64,000 nucleotides of DNA from Nocardioides panacis (GTDB lineage: Bacteria; Actinomycetota; Actinomycetes; Propionibacteriales; Nocardioidaceae). Below are positions 1 through 10,463 of this stretch, piece by piece; the stretch's first letter is position 1, and the number at the start of each line of letters is the position of its first letter. Under the pieces are notes generated by a model, which saw only the letters and a program-made list of their open reading frames with translations, had not been told where the DNA came from and did not search any database. The translations under genes and the position numbers were made by a program. Location: positions 2,728,001 to 2,792,000 of the forward strand of contig NZ_CP077062.1 of assembly GCF_019039255.1 (NCBI RefSeq), given 5' to 3'.

Positions 1-3000
1 ATCCGCGACGCCGGCGTGCCGATGGTCGTGGTGGGCGGCGAGCGCGAGCCGAGCGCCGAGCTGATGGAGCGGTCGACGGTGCCGGTCGGCACCGCCGTGC
101 AGGTGCACCGCTACCTCGCCGAGGGCGGGCCGGCCAACCTGGCGCAGCTGCACGCGTTCGTCTCGGACACCGTGCTGCTCACCGGTGACGCGTTCGAGCC
201 GCCGGTGGCGCTGCCGTCCTGGGGGGTGCTGCCCCGCGCGTCGACGGCGACCGGTCCGCGGGTCGGGATCCTGTTCTACAAGGCGCACTTCGCCTCCGGC
301 AACGACGCGTTCGTGCACACCCTCGCCGACGCGGTCGACGCCGCCGGTGGCGTCGGGGTGCCGGTCTACTGCTCCTCGCTGCGCGGGGCGCCGGCGGAGC
401 TGCTGGCCGAGCTGGGCACGCTCGACGCGCTGGTCGTCACCGTGCTCGCCGCCGGCGGGACCAAGCCGGCGACCTCCAGCGCCGGCGGGGACGACGAGGC
501 CTGGGACGTCGAGGCCCTCTCCGCCCTCGACATCCCTGTGCTGCAAGGGCTCTGCCTCACCTGGGACCGTGCGACGTGGGCGGCGTCCGACGACGGCGTC
601 TCCCCGCTGGACGCGGCGACCCAGGTGGCCGTCCCCGAGTTCGACGGCCGGATCATCACGACGGCGTTCTCGTTCAAGGAGACCGACGAGGAGGGCCTGC
701 CGCGCTACGTCGCCGACCCGGAGCGCTGCCGTCGGGTGGCGGGCATCGCGGTGGCGCACGCCCGGCTGCGGCACACTCCCCCGGCGGAGCGGCGGATCGC
801 GCTCGTGCTGTCGGCCTACCCCACCAAGCACAGCCGGGTCGGCAACGCCGTCGGCCTGGACACCCCGGTGTCGGCGGTGCGCCTGCTCCGGGCGATGGCG
901 GCGCGGGGCTACGACCTGGGCGAGGGCCTGCCCGGTCTGGACCGCAAGGACGACGCCGAGGCCGGCAACGCCCTGATCCACGCGCTCATCGACGCGGGCG
1001 GTCAGGACGAGGACTGGCTCACCGCCGAGCAGCTGTCCGGCAGCCCGGTGCGGATCCCGGCAGCGACGTACCGGAGGTGGTTCGCCGAGCTGCCGGCCGG
1101 GCTGCGCGAGGGCATGACCCGGCACTGGGGCGAGGCACCCGGCTCGTTGTACGTCGACGGGGACGACCTCGTGCTGGCCACCCTGCAGGCCGGCAACCTG
1201 GTGGTGCTGATCCAGCCGCCCCGCGGCTTCGGGGAGAACCCGGTCGCGATCTACCACGACCCGGACCTGCCGCCCAGCCACCACTACGTCGCGGCCTACC
1301 GGTGGCTGGAGAACGAGTTCGGCGCCGACGCGGTCGTGCACCTGGGCAAGCACGGCTCGCTGGAGTGGCTGCCCGGCAAGACCCTCGCCCTGTCGGACGG
1401 CTGCGCGAGCGACGCCGCGCTCGGGAACCTGCCGCTGGTCTACCCGTTCCTGGTCAACGACCCGGGTGAGGGCGCCCAGGCCAAGCGCCGCGCGCACGCC
1501 ACGATCGTGGACCACCTGGTCCCACCGATGGCCCGGGCCGAGGCCTACGGCGACATCGCCCGGCTCGAGCAGCTGATGGACGAGCACGCCAACATCGCGG
1601 CGATGGACCCCGCCAAGCTGCCGGCGATCCGCGCGCAGATCTGGACGCTGATCCAGGCGGCCCGGCTCGACCACGACCTCGGGCTTGGTGATGCAGCCGC
1701 ACGACCCAGCGACTCAGCGTTCGACGACTTCCTGCTGCACGTCGACGGCTGGCTGTGCGAGATCAAGGACGCCCAGATCCGGGACGGACTGCACGTCCTC
1801 GGGGACCCGCCGGTGGGCGAGGCACGGGTCAACCTGGTGCTCGCGATCCTGCGGGCCAACCAGGTCTGGGGCGGTCAGGCCAACGCCCTGCCGGGGCTCC
1901 GGTCGGCGCTGGGCCTGAAGGACTCCACCACGGGCTCGGGACAGGCGAGCACCGCGGAGGTGGACGCCGCCGAGGCGCTGGCCCGGGCGCTCGTGCTCGC
2001 CATGGAGGCCGGGGGCTGGGACGCCGCGGCCGCCCCGTCCGTCGTCGCCGAGGCCCTCGGGCACGACGAGGTCGTCACGGCGGTGCTCGAGTTCGCCGCC
2101 ATCCAGGTCGTCCCCCGGCTGGCGCGCACCACCGACGAGCTCACCGCGGTGCTGCACGCCCTCGACGGCGGCTACGTCCCGGCGGGTCCGTCCGGGTCGC
2201 CGCTGCGTGGGCTGGTCAACGTGCTGCCGACCGGCCGGAACTTCTACACCGTCGACCCCAAGGCGGTGCCGTCGCGGCTGGCCTACGACACCGGCCTGGC
2301 GATGGCAGCCTCGCTCGTGGACCGCTACGTGACCGACACCGGCGGCTACCCCCGGTCGGTCGGCCTGTCGGTGTGGGGCACCTCGGCGATGCGCACGTCG
2401 GGCGACGACATCGCCGAGGTGCTGGCGCTGATCGGCGTCCGGCCGCTGTGGCAGGAGGAGTCCCGCCGCGTCGGGAGCCTCGAGGTCGTCCCGCTGGCCG
2501 AGCTCGGCCGCCCGCGGATCGACGTGACGGTGCGGATCTCGGGGTTCTTCCGGGACGCGTTCCCGCACGTCGTCGCGATGCTCGACGACGCGTTCACGAT
2601 GGTCGCGGAGCTCGACGAGCCCGACGAGGACAACTACGTGCGCGCCCACACCCGGGCCGACCTGGCCGAGCACGGCGACCGGCGCCGCGCGACCACCCGG
2701 ATCTTCGGCTCCAAGCCCGGGGCGTACGGCGCCGGCCTGCTGCCGCTGATCGAGTCCGGCAGCTGGCGCACGGACGAGGACCTGGCGGAGGTCTACACCG
2801 CCTGGGGCGGCTTCGCCTACGGCCGCGGCCTCGACGGCGTGGCCGCCGGTGACGACATGCGCGCGAACTACCGGCGGATCAACGTCGCGGCCAAGAACAC
2901 CGACACCCGCGAGCACGACATCGCCGACTCCGACGACTACTTCCAGTACCACGGCGGCATGGTCGCGACGGTCCGCTCGCTGACCGGGACGGCTCCCGCG

Positions 3001-3417
3001 GCGTACATCGGCGACTCGACCTCGCCGGACGCCGTCCGCACCCGCTCGCTGACCGAGGAGACCGCCCGGGTCTTCCGGTCCCGGGTGGTGAACCCGCGGT
3101 GGATGTCCGCGATGCGGCGGCACGGCTACAAGGGCGCCTTCGAGATGGCCGCGACCGTCGACTACCTCTTCGGGTACGACGCCACCGCGGCGGTCGTGCC
3201 GGACTGGATGTACGAGTCGCTGGCGCAGAGCTACGTCCTCGACCCGGAGAACCAGGCGTTCCTGCGCGAGGCCAACCCGTGGGCGCTGCACAGCATGGTG
3301 GATCGGCTGTCCGAGGCGGCCGAGCGCGGGCTGTGGGCCGAGCCGGACCCGGACACCATGGACGCCATGCGGCAGGCCTACCTCGACGTCGAGGGAGACC
3401 TCGAGGACCGCCGGTGA
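1..3417 (+). CDS. cobN: Cobaltochelatase subunit CobN (5' end outside window)
   Basis: This is the large subunit of the aerobic CobNST cobaltochelatase, which inserts Co2+ into hydrogenobyrinate a,c-diamide using ATP. The frame is open from the first base, so the true start lies upstream. About 1138 residues are visible and family members run near 1200, so perhaps 60 to 100 residues are missing. The CobN/magnesium-chelatase H-type signature HLGKHGSLEWLPGKT lies near residue 445, and a long conserved body (VNVLPTGRNFYTVDPKAVPS) follows. The stop overlaps the GTG start of cobF as GTGA, which implies translational coupling. CobS and CobT-type partners are not in the window. Confidence 0.95.
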   Translation: MRDAGVPMVVVGGEREPSAELMERSTVPVGTAVQVHRYLAEGGPANLAQLHAFVSDTVLLTGDAFEPPVALPSWGVLPRASTATGPRVGILFYKAHFASGNDAFVHTLADAVDAAGGVGVPVYCSSLRGAPAELLAELGTLDALVVTVLAAGGTKPATSSAGGDDEAWDVEALSALDIPVLQGLCLTWDRATWAASDDGVSPLDAATQVAVPEFDGRIITTAFSFKETDEEGLPRYVADPERCRRVAGIAVAHARLRHTPPAERRIALVLSAYPTKHSRVGNAVGLDTPVSAVRLLRAMAARGYDLGEGLPGLDRKDDAEAGNALIHALIDAGGQDEDWLTAEQLSGSPVRIPAATYRRWFAELPAGLREGMTRHWGEAPGSLYVDGDDLVLATLQAGNLVVLIQPPRGFGENPVAIYHDPDLPPSHHYVAAYRWLENEFGADAVVHLGKHGSLEWLPGKTLALSDGCASDAALGNLPLVYPFLVNDPGEGAQAKRRAHATIVDHLVPPMARAEAYGDIARLEQLMDEHANIAAMDPAKLPAIRAQIWTLIQAARLDHDLGLGDAAARPSDSAFDDFLLHVDGWLCEIKDAQIRDGLHVLGDPPVGEARVNLVLAILRANQVWGGQANALPGLRSALGLKDSTTGSGQASTAEVDAAEALARALVLAMEAGGWDAAAAPSVVAEALGHDEVVTAVLEFAAIQVVPRLARTTDELTAVLHALDGGYVPAGPSGSPLRGLVNVLPTGRNFYTVDPKAVPSRLAYDTGLAMAASLVDRYVTDTGGYPRSVGLSVWGTSAMRTSGDDIAEVLALIGVRPLWQEESRRVGSLEVVPLAELGRPRIDVTVRISGFFRDAFPHVVAMLDDAFTMVAELDEPDEDNYVRAHTRADLAEHGDRRRATTRIFGSKPGAYGAGLLPLIESGSWRTDEDLAEVYTAWGGFAYGRGLDGVAAGDDMRANYRRINVAAKNTDTREHDIADSDDYFQYHGGMVATVRSLTGTAPAAYIGDSTSPDAVRTRSLTEETARVFRSRVVNPRWMSAMRRHGYKGAFEMAATVDYLFGYDATAAVVPDWMYESLAQSYVLDPENQAFLREANPWALHSMVDRLSEAAERGLWAEPDPDTMDAMRQAYLDVEGDLEDRR

Positions 3418-4169
3418 GACGGCTGCGGGTGATCGGGATCGGTCCCGGCGGCCCCGACCAGCTGACCGTCGAGGCGGTCGCCGCGCTCAACGAGGTCGAC
3501 GTCTTCGTGGTCCCCGTGAAGGACCGCGGGGTCGACGACCTGGTCGCGGTGCGCGAGGAGATCTGCCGCCGGCACGTCACCGGCGCGCACCGGATCGTGG
3601 AGGTCCCCGACCCGCCCCGGGACCGGTCCCCCGCCGACTACGAGGCGACGGTCTCCGCCTGGCACGAGGCGCGCGCGGTCGCCGTCGAGACGGTGCTCGC
3701 CGGCCTCGGCGCGGACCAGGTCGCCGGCCTGCTGGTCTGGGGCGACCCGTCGCTCTACGACAGCCACCTGCGGATCGTCGAACGGATCCTGGCGCGCGGC
3801 GTGCTGAGCTTCCCCTACGACGTGGTCCCGGGAGTGAGCTCCGTGCAGCTGCTGGCAGCCCGGCACCGGATCGTCCTGCACCGGGTCGGGGAGCCGGTCA
3901 CGATCACCACCGGCCGGCGCCTGCTCGGCACCGTCGAGGGCGGCGCCGACAACCTGGTGGTGATGCTCGACGGCGACCTCACCTGCCGGCGGCTGTCCGG
4001 CGACTGGGAGGTCTGGTGGGGCGCCAACCTCGGTACGGCGGCCGAGGTGCTCGTCCACGGGCCGCTGCGCGACGTGCTGCCCCGGATCGAGGAGCTGCGC
4101 GCGCGGGCGAAGGCCGAGCGCGGCTGGGTGATGGACACCTACCTGCTGCGGCGCTGCCCCTCGGGCTGA
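3414..4169 (+). CDS. cobF: Precorrin-6A synthase (deacetylating) CobF
   Basis: CobF is a SAM-dependent C1-methyltransferase that releases acetate from precorrin-5 in the aerobic corrin pathway. The 251-residue product begins VRRLRVIGIGPGGPDQLTVEA, the glycine-rich N-terminal motif of tetrapyrrole methylases. It also carries LLVWGDPSLYDSHLRIVER, DVVPGVSSVQLLAARHRI and GEPVTITTGRRL, and ends GWVMDTYLLRR, all typical of CobF rather than other Cob methylases. The GTG at 3414 overlaps the cobN stop by 4 nt, which fixes the start. The 3' end overlaps the opposing bluB-cobT gene by 31 nt. Confidence 0.93.
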   Translation: MRRLRVIGIGPGGPDQLTVEAVAALNEVDVFVVPVKDRGVDDLVAVREEICRRHVTGAHRIVEVPDPPRDRSPADYEATVSAWHEARAVAVETVLAGLGADQVAGLLVWGDPSLYDSHLRIVERILARGVLSFPYDVVPGVSSVQLLAARHRIVLHRVGEPVTITTGRRLLGTVEGGADNLVVMLDGDLTCRRLSGDWEVWWGANLGTAAEVLVHGPLRDVLPRIEELRARAKAERGWVMDTYLLRRCPSG

Positions 4170-5887
4170 GCCGGGCCCTGCGGCGTCGTGCGGCCGATGC
4201 CGTGCCGCAGCGCCAGCGCCTGGAACAGCAGGGACGAGGCCATCGCGGCGCCGACGCCCTCCCCCGCCCGCAGCCGCAGGTCGAGCAGCGGCTCGAGGCC
4301 GAGGTGCTCCAGGGCGGTCGCGTGCGCCCGTTCGCGGCTGCGCTGCCCGGCCACGAGGTAGGCCGCCACCCCCGGCTCGAGCGCCACCGCCACCAGGGCC
4401 GGCACGGTCGTGGCCAGGCCGTCCAGCACGGTCACCGCGCCGCCGGCGGCCGCGCCCAGCACCGCGCCCACCAGGACGCACAGGTCGGCCCCGCCCAGCG
4501 ACGCGAGCGCCTGCCCGGGCCGGGCGGTCAGGTCCCCGTGCTCGCGGCGGGCCCGGGCCAGGGCGCCCTCGACGACGGCGCGCTTGCGGTCCAGCATCGC
4601 GCTGTCGGAGCCGGCGCCCAGCCCGACGACGTCACCGGCGTCCAGGCCGAGCAGCGCGGCGGCGAGGGCGGCCGCCACCGTGGTGTTCCCGATGCCGACC
4701 TCGCCCACGGCCAGCACCCGGTGCCCCGCTGCGACCTCGGCGCCGAGCAGGCGGCCACGCTCGACCAGCCCGTCGGCCACGGACCGGGACAGCGCGTCCC
4801 GGTCGAGCAGGTCTCCGGTGCTCGTGCCCGCGTCGACGACCCGGAACCCGAGCCCGGCCGCGTGGGCCGCCACCGCACCGGCGGACACCCCCGCGGCCGC
4901 CGCGGACAGCACGTCGTCGGTGACCGAGTCGGGGAAGGCGCTCACCCCCAGGCGCGAGACCGGGTGCCGGGCCCCCACCAGCAGCAGCTCGCCGCCGGAG
5001 ACCCCGGCGCGGCCGACGGCCTCCAGCCGGTCGACGTACCGGTCCAGGACGCCGAGGGACCCCGGCGGGGTCAGCAGCGTGTCCCCCTCGTCGCGGGCGC
5101 GCACCACCGCGACCCGGTCCGGCGCGCGCAGGTGCGAGACCGGCGGCGCGGCCGTCGCACCGGTCTCCTGCCACCGCTCGTGGAGCACGACCTCCTCCAG
5201 CGGCTGCCGCCGCGACCAGCCGGCGCGCTCCAGCCCGGGCGCCGGCGGGCGCTCGTCGGGCCAGCCCAGGCACAGCCAGCCGAGCGTCACGACCCCCTCC
5301 GGCAGACCGAGGAGGTCGGCGAGCTCGTCGGGGTCGAAGAGCGTCACCCAGCCGAGGCCGAGACCCTCGGCCCGGGCGGCCAGCCAGAGGTTCTCGATCG
5401 CGCACGCGCAGGACCAGAGGTCGGCGTCGGGGAAGGTCGCCCGGCCCAGCACGCCCGCGGCGGGCGTCCTCCGGTCGCACGCGACGACCACGCCGTACGG
5501 CGCCTCGCGGATCCCCTCCAGCTGCAGGTCGAGCAACCGGCGCCCGGCCTCCGGCTCGAGCTCGCGGGCCTGCCGGAGCCGCTGCTCGTCGGCCATCCGA
5601 GCGGCCCGCTCGCGGGTCTCGGCCGCGGTCACCACGACGAAGCGCCACGGCTGGCTGTGCCCGACCGACGGGGCGCGGTGGGCGGCGGTGAGCACCCGCT
5701 CGAGGATCGCGGGGTCCACCGCGTCCGGGCGGAACCTGCGGATGTCGCGGCGGGCCGCGATCACGTCGTGCAGCGCGTCGCGGGCCGCCTCGGGGAACGC
5801 CCAGGCGCCCACGTCCGCGGCCCGCTCGGCCGCGGAGGTCCGGTCGCCGATCAGCGGGACGGGGCGCGGCCAGCCCTGGGACGGCAT
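4139..5887 (-). CDS. Fusion of DMB synthase (BluB) and nicotinate-nucleotide:DMB phosphoribosyltransferase (CobT)
   Basis: The 582-residue product joins two enzymes of the B12 lower-ligand branch. Residues about 1-220 are a BluB-type flavin enzyme (RRDIRRFRPDAVDP, HRAPSVGHSQPWRFVVV, ENLWLAARAEGLGLGW), which cleaves FMNH2 to 5,6-dimethylbenzimidazole. Residues about 235-575 are CobT, which activates that base to alpha-ribazole phosphate: GEVGIGNTT lies near residue 397 and the catalytic glutamate is in LRAGEGVGA near 540. The ATG at 5887 is 4 nt downstream of the lepA stop, so co-transcription with lepA is likely. The last ten or so residues are antisense to cobF. Both halves look intact. Confidence 0.92.
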   Translation of the reverse strand: MPSQGWPRPVPLIGDRTSAAERAADVGAWAFPEAARDALHDVIAARRDIRRFRPDAVDPAILERVLTAAHRAPSVGHSQPWRFVVVTAAETRERAARMADEQRLRQARELEPEAGRRLLDLQLEGIREAPYGVVVACDRRTPAAGVLGRATFPDADLWSCACAIENLWLAARAEGLGLGWVTLFDPDELADLLGLPEGVVTLGWLCLGWPDERPPAPGLERAGWSRRQPLEEVVLHERWQETGATAAPPVSHLRAPDRVAVVRARDEGDTLLTPPGSLGVLDRYVDRLEAVGRAGVSGGELLLVGARHPVSRLGVSAFPDSVTDDVLSAAAAGVSAGAVAAHAAGLGFRVVDAGTSTGDLLDRDALSRSVADGLVERGRLLGAEVAAGHRVLAVGEVGIGNTTVAAALAAALLGLDAGDVVGLGAGSDSAMLDRKRAVVEGALARARREHGDLTARPGQALASLGGADLCVLVGAVLGAAAGGAVTVLDGLATTVPALVAVALEPGVAAYLVAGQRSRERAHATALEHLGLEPLLDLRLRAGEGVGAAMASSLLFQALALRHGIGRTTPQGPAQPEGQRRSR

Positions 5888-5891
5888 CCGG

Positions 5892-7808
<1,917 letters not shown>

Positions 7809-7886
7809 TCTCCCACAGCACCGGCGGAGATCCGGACGGCCGCGACCCCGGCGAGGTGCGTGACGCGGTGCCGGTCGGCGGACACA

Positions 7887-8861
7887 ATGACGGCCATGCC
7901 CCTCACCGCCCGCGGCCCCCGGGACCCGTCCAGCCTGGAGCCCGTCCCGCACGGCCGCACGGCACGGCGCCTGGACTGGCTGCTGCTGCCGCCGATGACC
8001 CGCCGACTGGTCGAGGACCTGTTCGGGACCACGGTCGTCGAGGCGGTCTCCGTGGAAGCGGGCTACACGCCGGGGCTCGCCTCGGTGCTCACCGGCGCCG
8101 ACGGTCGGCGGATCTTCCTCAAGGCCGCCAGCAAGAAGGCGCAGCGCCCGTTCGCCGACGCCTACCGCGAGGAGATCCAGAAGCTCCGCAGCCTGCCCTC
8201 CGGGCTGCCCGTCCCCCACCTGCTGTGGAGCCACGAGGACGACCTGTGGGTGCTGCTGGCCCTGGAGTACGTCGACGGGCACAACCCCGTGCGGCCCTGG
8301 CAGCGCGCGGAGCTCGACGCCTGCCTGGACACCCTCGAGCTGGTCGCGCAGACCTTGACGCCCCCGCCGATGCGGCTCGCGCCGTTCGGCGAGGAGTTCG
8401 CCGACTTCCTCGACGGCTGGGACCACGTCCGGGCCACCGCCCCCGACTGGCCGCACCTCGACGAGGCGGTCGCCCTCGCCGGCCGCTACGCCGCAGCCTC
8501 GGCCGGCAACACCCTGGTGCACACCGACGCGCGCGACGACAACCTGCTGCTCACCGCGGGCCGGGCCTACCTGTGCGACTGGAACTGGCCGGTGCAGGGA
8601 GCCGCCTGGATCGACACCGTCTGCCTGCTGATGTCGGCGTTCGGGGACGGCCTCGACGCCGACGCGGTGCTCGCCGAGCGCCGCCTGACCCGGACCGTGG
8701 ACCCCGACGACATCGACAGCCTGCTCGCGCTGTTCTGCGGCTACTTCCTGGCCCGTCGCGACGAGCCGGCGCCGCACTCGTCGCCGTACCTGCGGGTGCA
8801 CCAGGACTGGAGTGCCGAGGTGGCCTGGGCGTGGCTGGCGCAGCGCCGCGGCTGGACCTGA
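7887..8861 (+). CDS. Aminoglycoside-phosphotransferase-fold kinase of unknown substrate
   Basis: The 324-residue protein has the APH/choline-kinase fold. Visible are a nucleotide-binding N-lobe with a lysine in [11 protein letters not shown], the catalytic loop [12 protein letters not shown] (family HxDxxxxN pattern) and the metal-binding aspartate in AYLCDWNWP. Members of this fold phosphorylate antibiotics, choline, homoserine or fructosamines, and nothing here identifies the substrate. A second in-frame ATG lies at 7896; the first is chosen because GGCGGA precedes it at usable distance. It is transcribed divergently from lepA. A drug-resistance role should not be assumed. Confidence 0.8.
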   Translation: MTAMPLTARGPRDPSSLEPVPHGRTARRLDWLLLPPMTRRLVEDLFGTTVVEAVSVEAGYTPGLASVLTGADGRRIFLKAASKKAQRPFADAYREEIQKLRSLPSGLPVPHLLWSHEDDLWVLLALEYVDGHNPVRPWQRAELDACLDTLELVAQTLTPPPMRLAPFGEEFADFLDGWDHVRATAPDWPHLDEAVALAGRYAAASAGNTLVHTDARDDNLLLTAGRAYLCDWNWPVQGAAWIDTVCLLMSAFGDGLDADAVLAERRLTRTVDPDDIDSLLALFCGYFLARRDEPAPHSSPYLRVHQDWSAEVAWAWLAQRRGWT

Positions 8862-8894
8862 CCGGGCGGCCGGGCTCCCGCTGCGCGCCGCGAT

Positions 8895-8924
8895 TTGGGC
8901 GCTCGCGCGGGCCGCTGGTAAGGT
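8895..8924 (+). promoter_or_regulatory. Probable rpsT promoter
   Basis: A -35-like TTGGGC (8895-8900) and a -10-like TAAGGT (8919-8924) are separated by 18 bases, in the gap between the phosphotransferase gene and rpsT. Transcription would start near 8931, giving an untranslated leader of about 110 bases before the rpsT GTG. That leader contains a possible hairpin, GCTCC...GGAGC, around 8955-8985. Confidence 0.55.
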
Positions 8925-9039
8925 TCTGGCTTGCGTGTTCGGGCGTCTCTGCGCCCTCCGGCTCCTGGTTCACCGGGAGCGAGCACCGACTGACTCAGCA
9001 CTGACCCAACCGACGAGAACGACGATCGAGGCCTGCCCC

Positions 9040-9300
9040 GTGGCGAACATCAAGTCCCAGATCAAGCGCAACCGACAGAACGACGCTGCGCACGAGCGCA
9101 ACAAGTCCGTGAAGTCCGCGCTGAAGTCTGCCGTGCGCCGCTTCCGCGAGGCTGCCGACGCCGGCGACGCCGACCAGGCCAAGACGCTGGCCGCTGCGGC
9201 CGGCCGCAAGCTGGACAAGGCCGCCTCCAAGGGCGTCATCCACAAGAACCAGGCTGCGAACAAGAAGTCCGCGATCAACAAGCGGGCCGCGTCGCTCTGA
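9040..9300 (+). CDS. rpsT: 30S ribosomal protein S20
   Basis: The 86-residue basic protein [20 protein letters not shown]...INKRAASL matches S20 over its whole length. S20 binds 16S rRNA early in small-subunit assembly. The GTG at 9040 gives the usual N-terminus (ANIKSQ). The gene has its own likely promoter upstream and a strong hairpin immediately downstream. The arrangement lepA (-), rpsT (+), holA (-) is a standard actinobacterial neighbourhood, here with the phosphotransferase gene between lepA and rpsT. Confidence 0.97.
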   Translation: MANIKSQIKRNRQNDAAHERNKSVKSALKSAVRRFREAADAGDADQAKTLAAAAGRKLDKAASKGVIHKNQAANKKSAINKRAASL

Positions 9301-9324
9301 CGCTGCACCCCTCGCACACCTTGC

Positions 9325-9359
9325 ACGAGGCGCCACTCCCCCGGGAGCAGGCGCCTCGT
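9325..9359. terminator. Bidirectional terminator between rpsT and holA
   Basis: ACGAGGCGCC and GGCGCCTCGT form a perfect 10-bp stem around a 15-base loop that can itself pair (CTCCC/GGGAG). It lies between the convergent ends of rpsT and holA. There is a short TT on the + side but no long T-run, as is common in GC-rich genomes. Confidence 0.75.
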
Positions 9360-9378
9360 TCGCGTTCCGGACCCGTGC

Positions 9379-10365
9379 TCAGCGTCCGCCGCCGTGCGCC
9401 CCGGTGATGGTCAGCACCATCCGCTCCAGGGAGTACGCCGCGTCGCCGGCCTGGCCCTTGACGTCCGCGTCCGCCCGCGCGACGGCGGTGATCGCCGTGG
9501 CCAGGCCGAGGTCGTCCCAGCCGCGGGCCTGCTCGCGCAGCACCCGGATCTTCCAGGGCGGCACCCCGGCCTCCCGGGCCAGGTCGGCCTCCCGCAGCCC
9601 CCGCGGCGCCGACTTGAAGCGGGCGAGCCCCCGCAGGCCGGTCGCGAAGGCGCTGGTGACCAGCACCGACGCCGTCCCGTTGTCCAGCGCCCAGCGCAGC
9701 TCCTCCAGCGCGACCGCGGTCCGGCCGTAGAGCGCGGCGTCCGCGATCGCGAACGACTTGACCTCGGCGCGGCCGCCGAAGTACTTGCGGACCACGGACT
9801 CCGTCAGCGGCTCGCCGGGGAAGTCGCTGGCCAGCTGGCTCGCGGCCCCGGCCAGTGCCCGCAGGTCCTGGCCGATCGCCTGCACCAGCAGGTCGGCGGC
9901 GTCCTCGGCGATCCGGCCGCCGTGGCCGCGGACCTCCGCGGACACGAAGCGGGAGAACTCCGAGGGCTTGAGCGAGGCGGACTTCACCTCGGTGACGCTC
10001 GCGACCTTGCGCAGCTTGGTGAGCAGGCCGGAGCCCTTCTGGCCCCCGGAGTGCACCAGGATCAGGCCGATGTCCTCCGACGGCGCGGCGGCGTAGTCCA
10101 GCAGGCCGGCGTGGGTCTCCTCGGGCAGGTCCTCCAGCCCGCGCAGCACGACGCAGCGGATCGACGAGAACAGCGAGGGGGCGGCCAAGTCGCCGAGCAC
10201 CCCCATCGTGACCTGGTCGGCCGTGGTCTCGCTGACCTCGGACTCCGGGTCGAAGGCGTGCACCGCCACGACGGCCGCCGAGATGGTGCGCTGGTTGAGG
10301 AACTCCTCGGGGCCGGTCACCAGCGTGACGTGCCCCAGGATGTCGGAAGCTCGAGGTGTCGCCAT
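9379..10365 (-). CDS. holA: DNA polymerase III subunit delta
   Basis: HolA is the clamp-loader subunit that opens the sliding clamp. The 328-residue product starts MATPRASDILGHVTLVTGPEEFL. It shows the delta-subunit features DIGLILVHSGGQKGSGLLTKL, the RALAGAASQLA region and a C-terminal helical bundle ending SLERMVLTITGAHGGGR. The ATG at 10365 is chosen because an upstream in-frame extension is arginine-rich and has no family support. In most actinobacteria holA directly follows comEC; here a divergent kinase gene lies between them. Confidence 0.92.
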   Translation of the reverse strand: MATPRASDILGHVTLVTGPEEFLNQRTISAAVVAVHAFDPESEVSETTADQVTMGVLGDLAAPSLFSSIRCVVLRGLEDLPEETHAGLLDYAAAPSEDIGLILVHSGGQKGSGLLTKLRKVASVTEVKSASLKPSEFSRFVSAEVRGHGGRIAEDAADLLVQAIGQDLRALAGAASQLASDFPGEPLTESVVRKYFGGRAEVKSFAIADAALYGRTAVALEELRWALDNGTASVLVTSAFATGLRGLARFKSAPRGLREADLAREAGVPPWKIRVLREQARGWDDLGLATAITAVARADADVKGQAGDAAYSLERMVLTITGAHGGGR

Positions 10366-10463
10366 GGTGGCGCCAGCCTGCCACACGCGACCGACACGAG
10401 TACGCCGCCACCGGGTGGGTACGGTCGCCACGACAACCGAGCCGACCCGACCGAGAGGACACG

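Noticed and set aside
1-60. Cobalamin riboswitch for the cob genes
   Set aside because: The window starts inside cobN, so the place where one would be expected is not visible. Nothing like it appears elsewhere.
7887-8861. Aminoglycoside resistance gene
   Set aside because: Only the general APH fold is seen; many chromosomal relatives act on other substrates and there is no mobile context.
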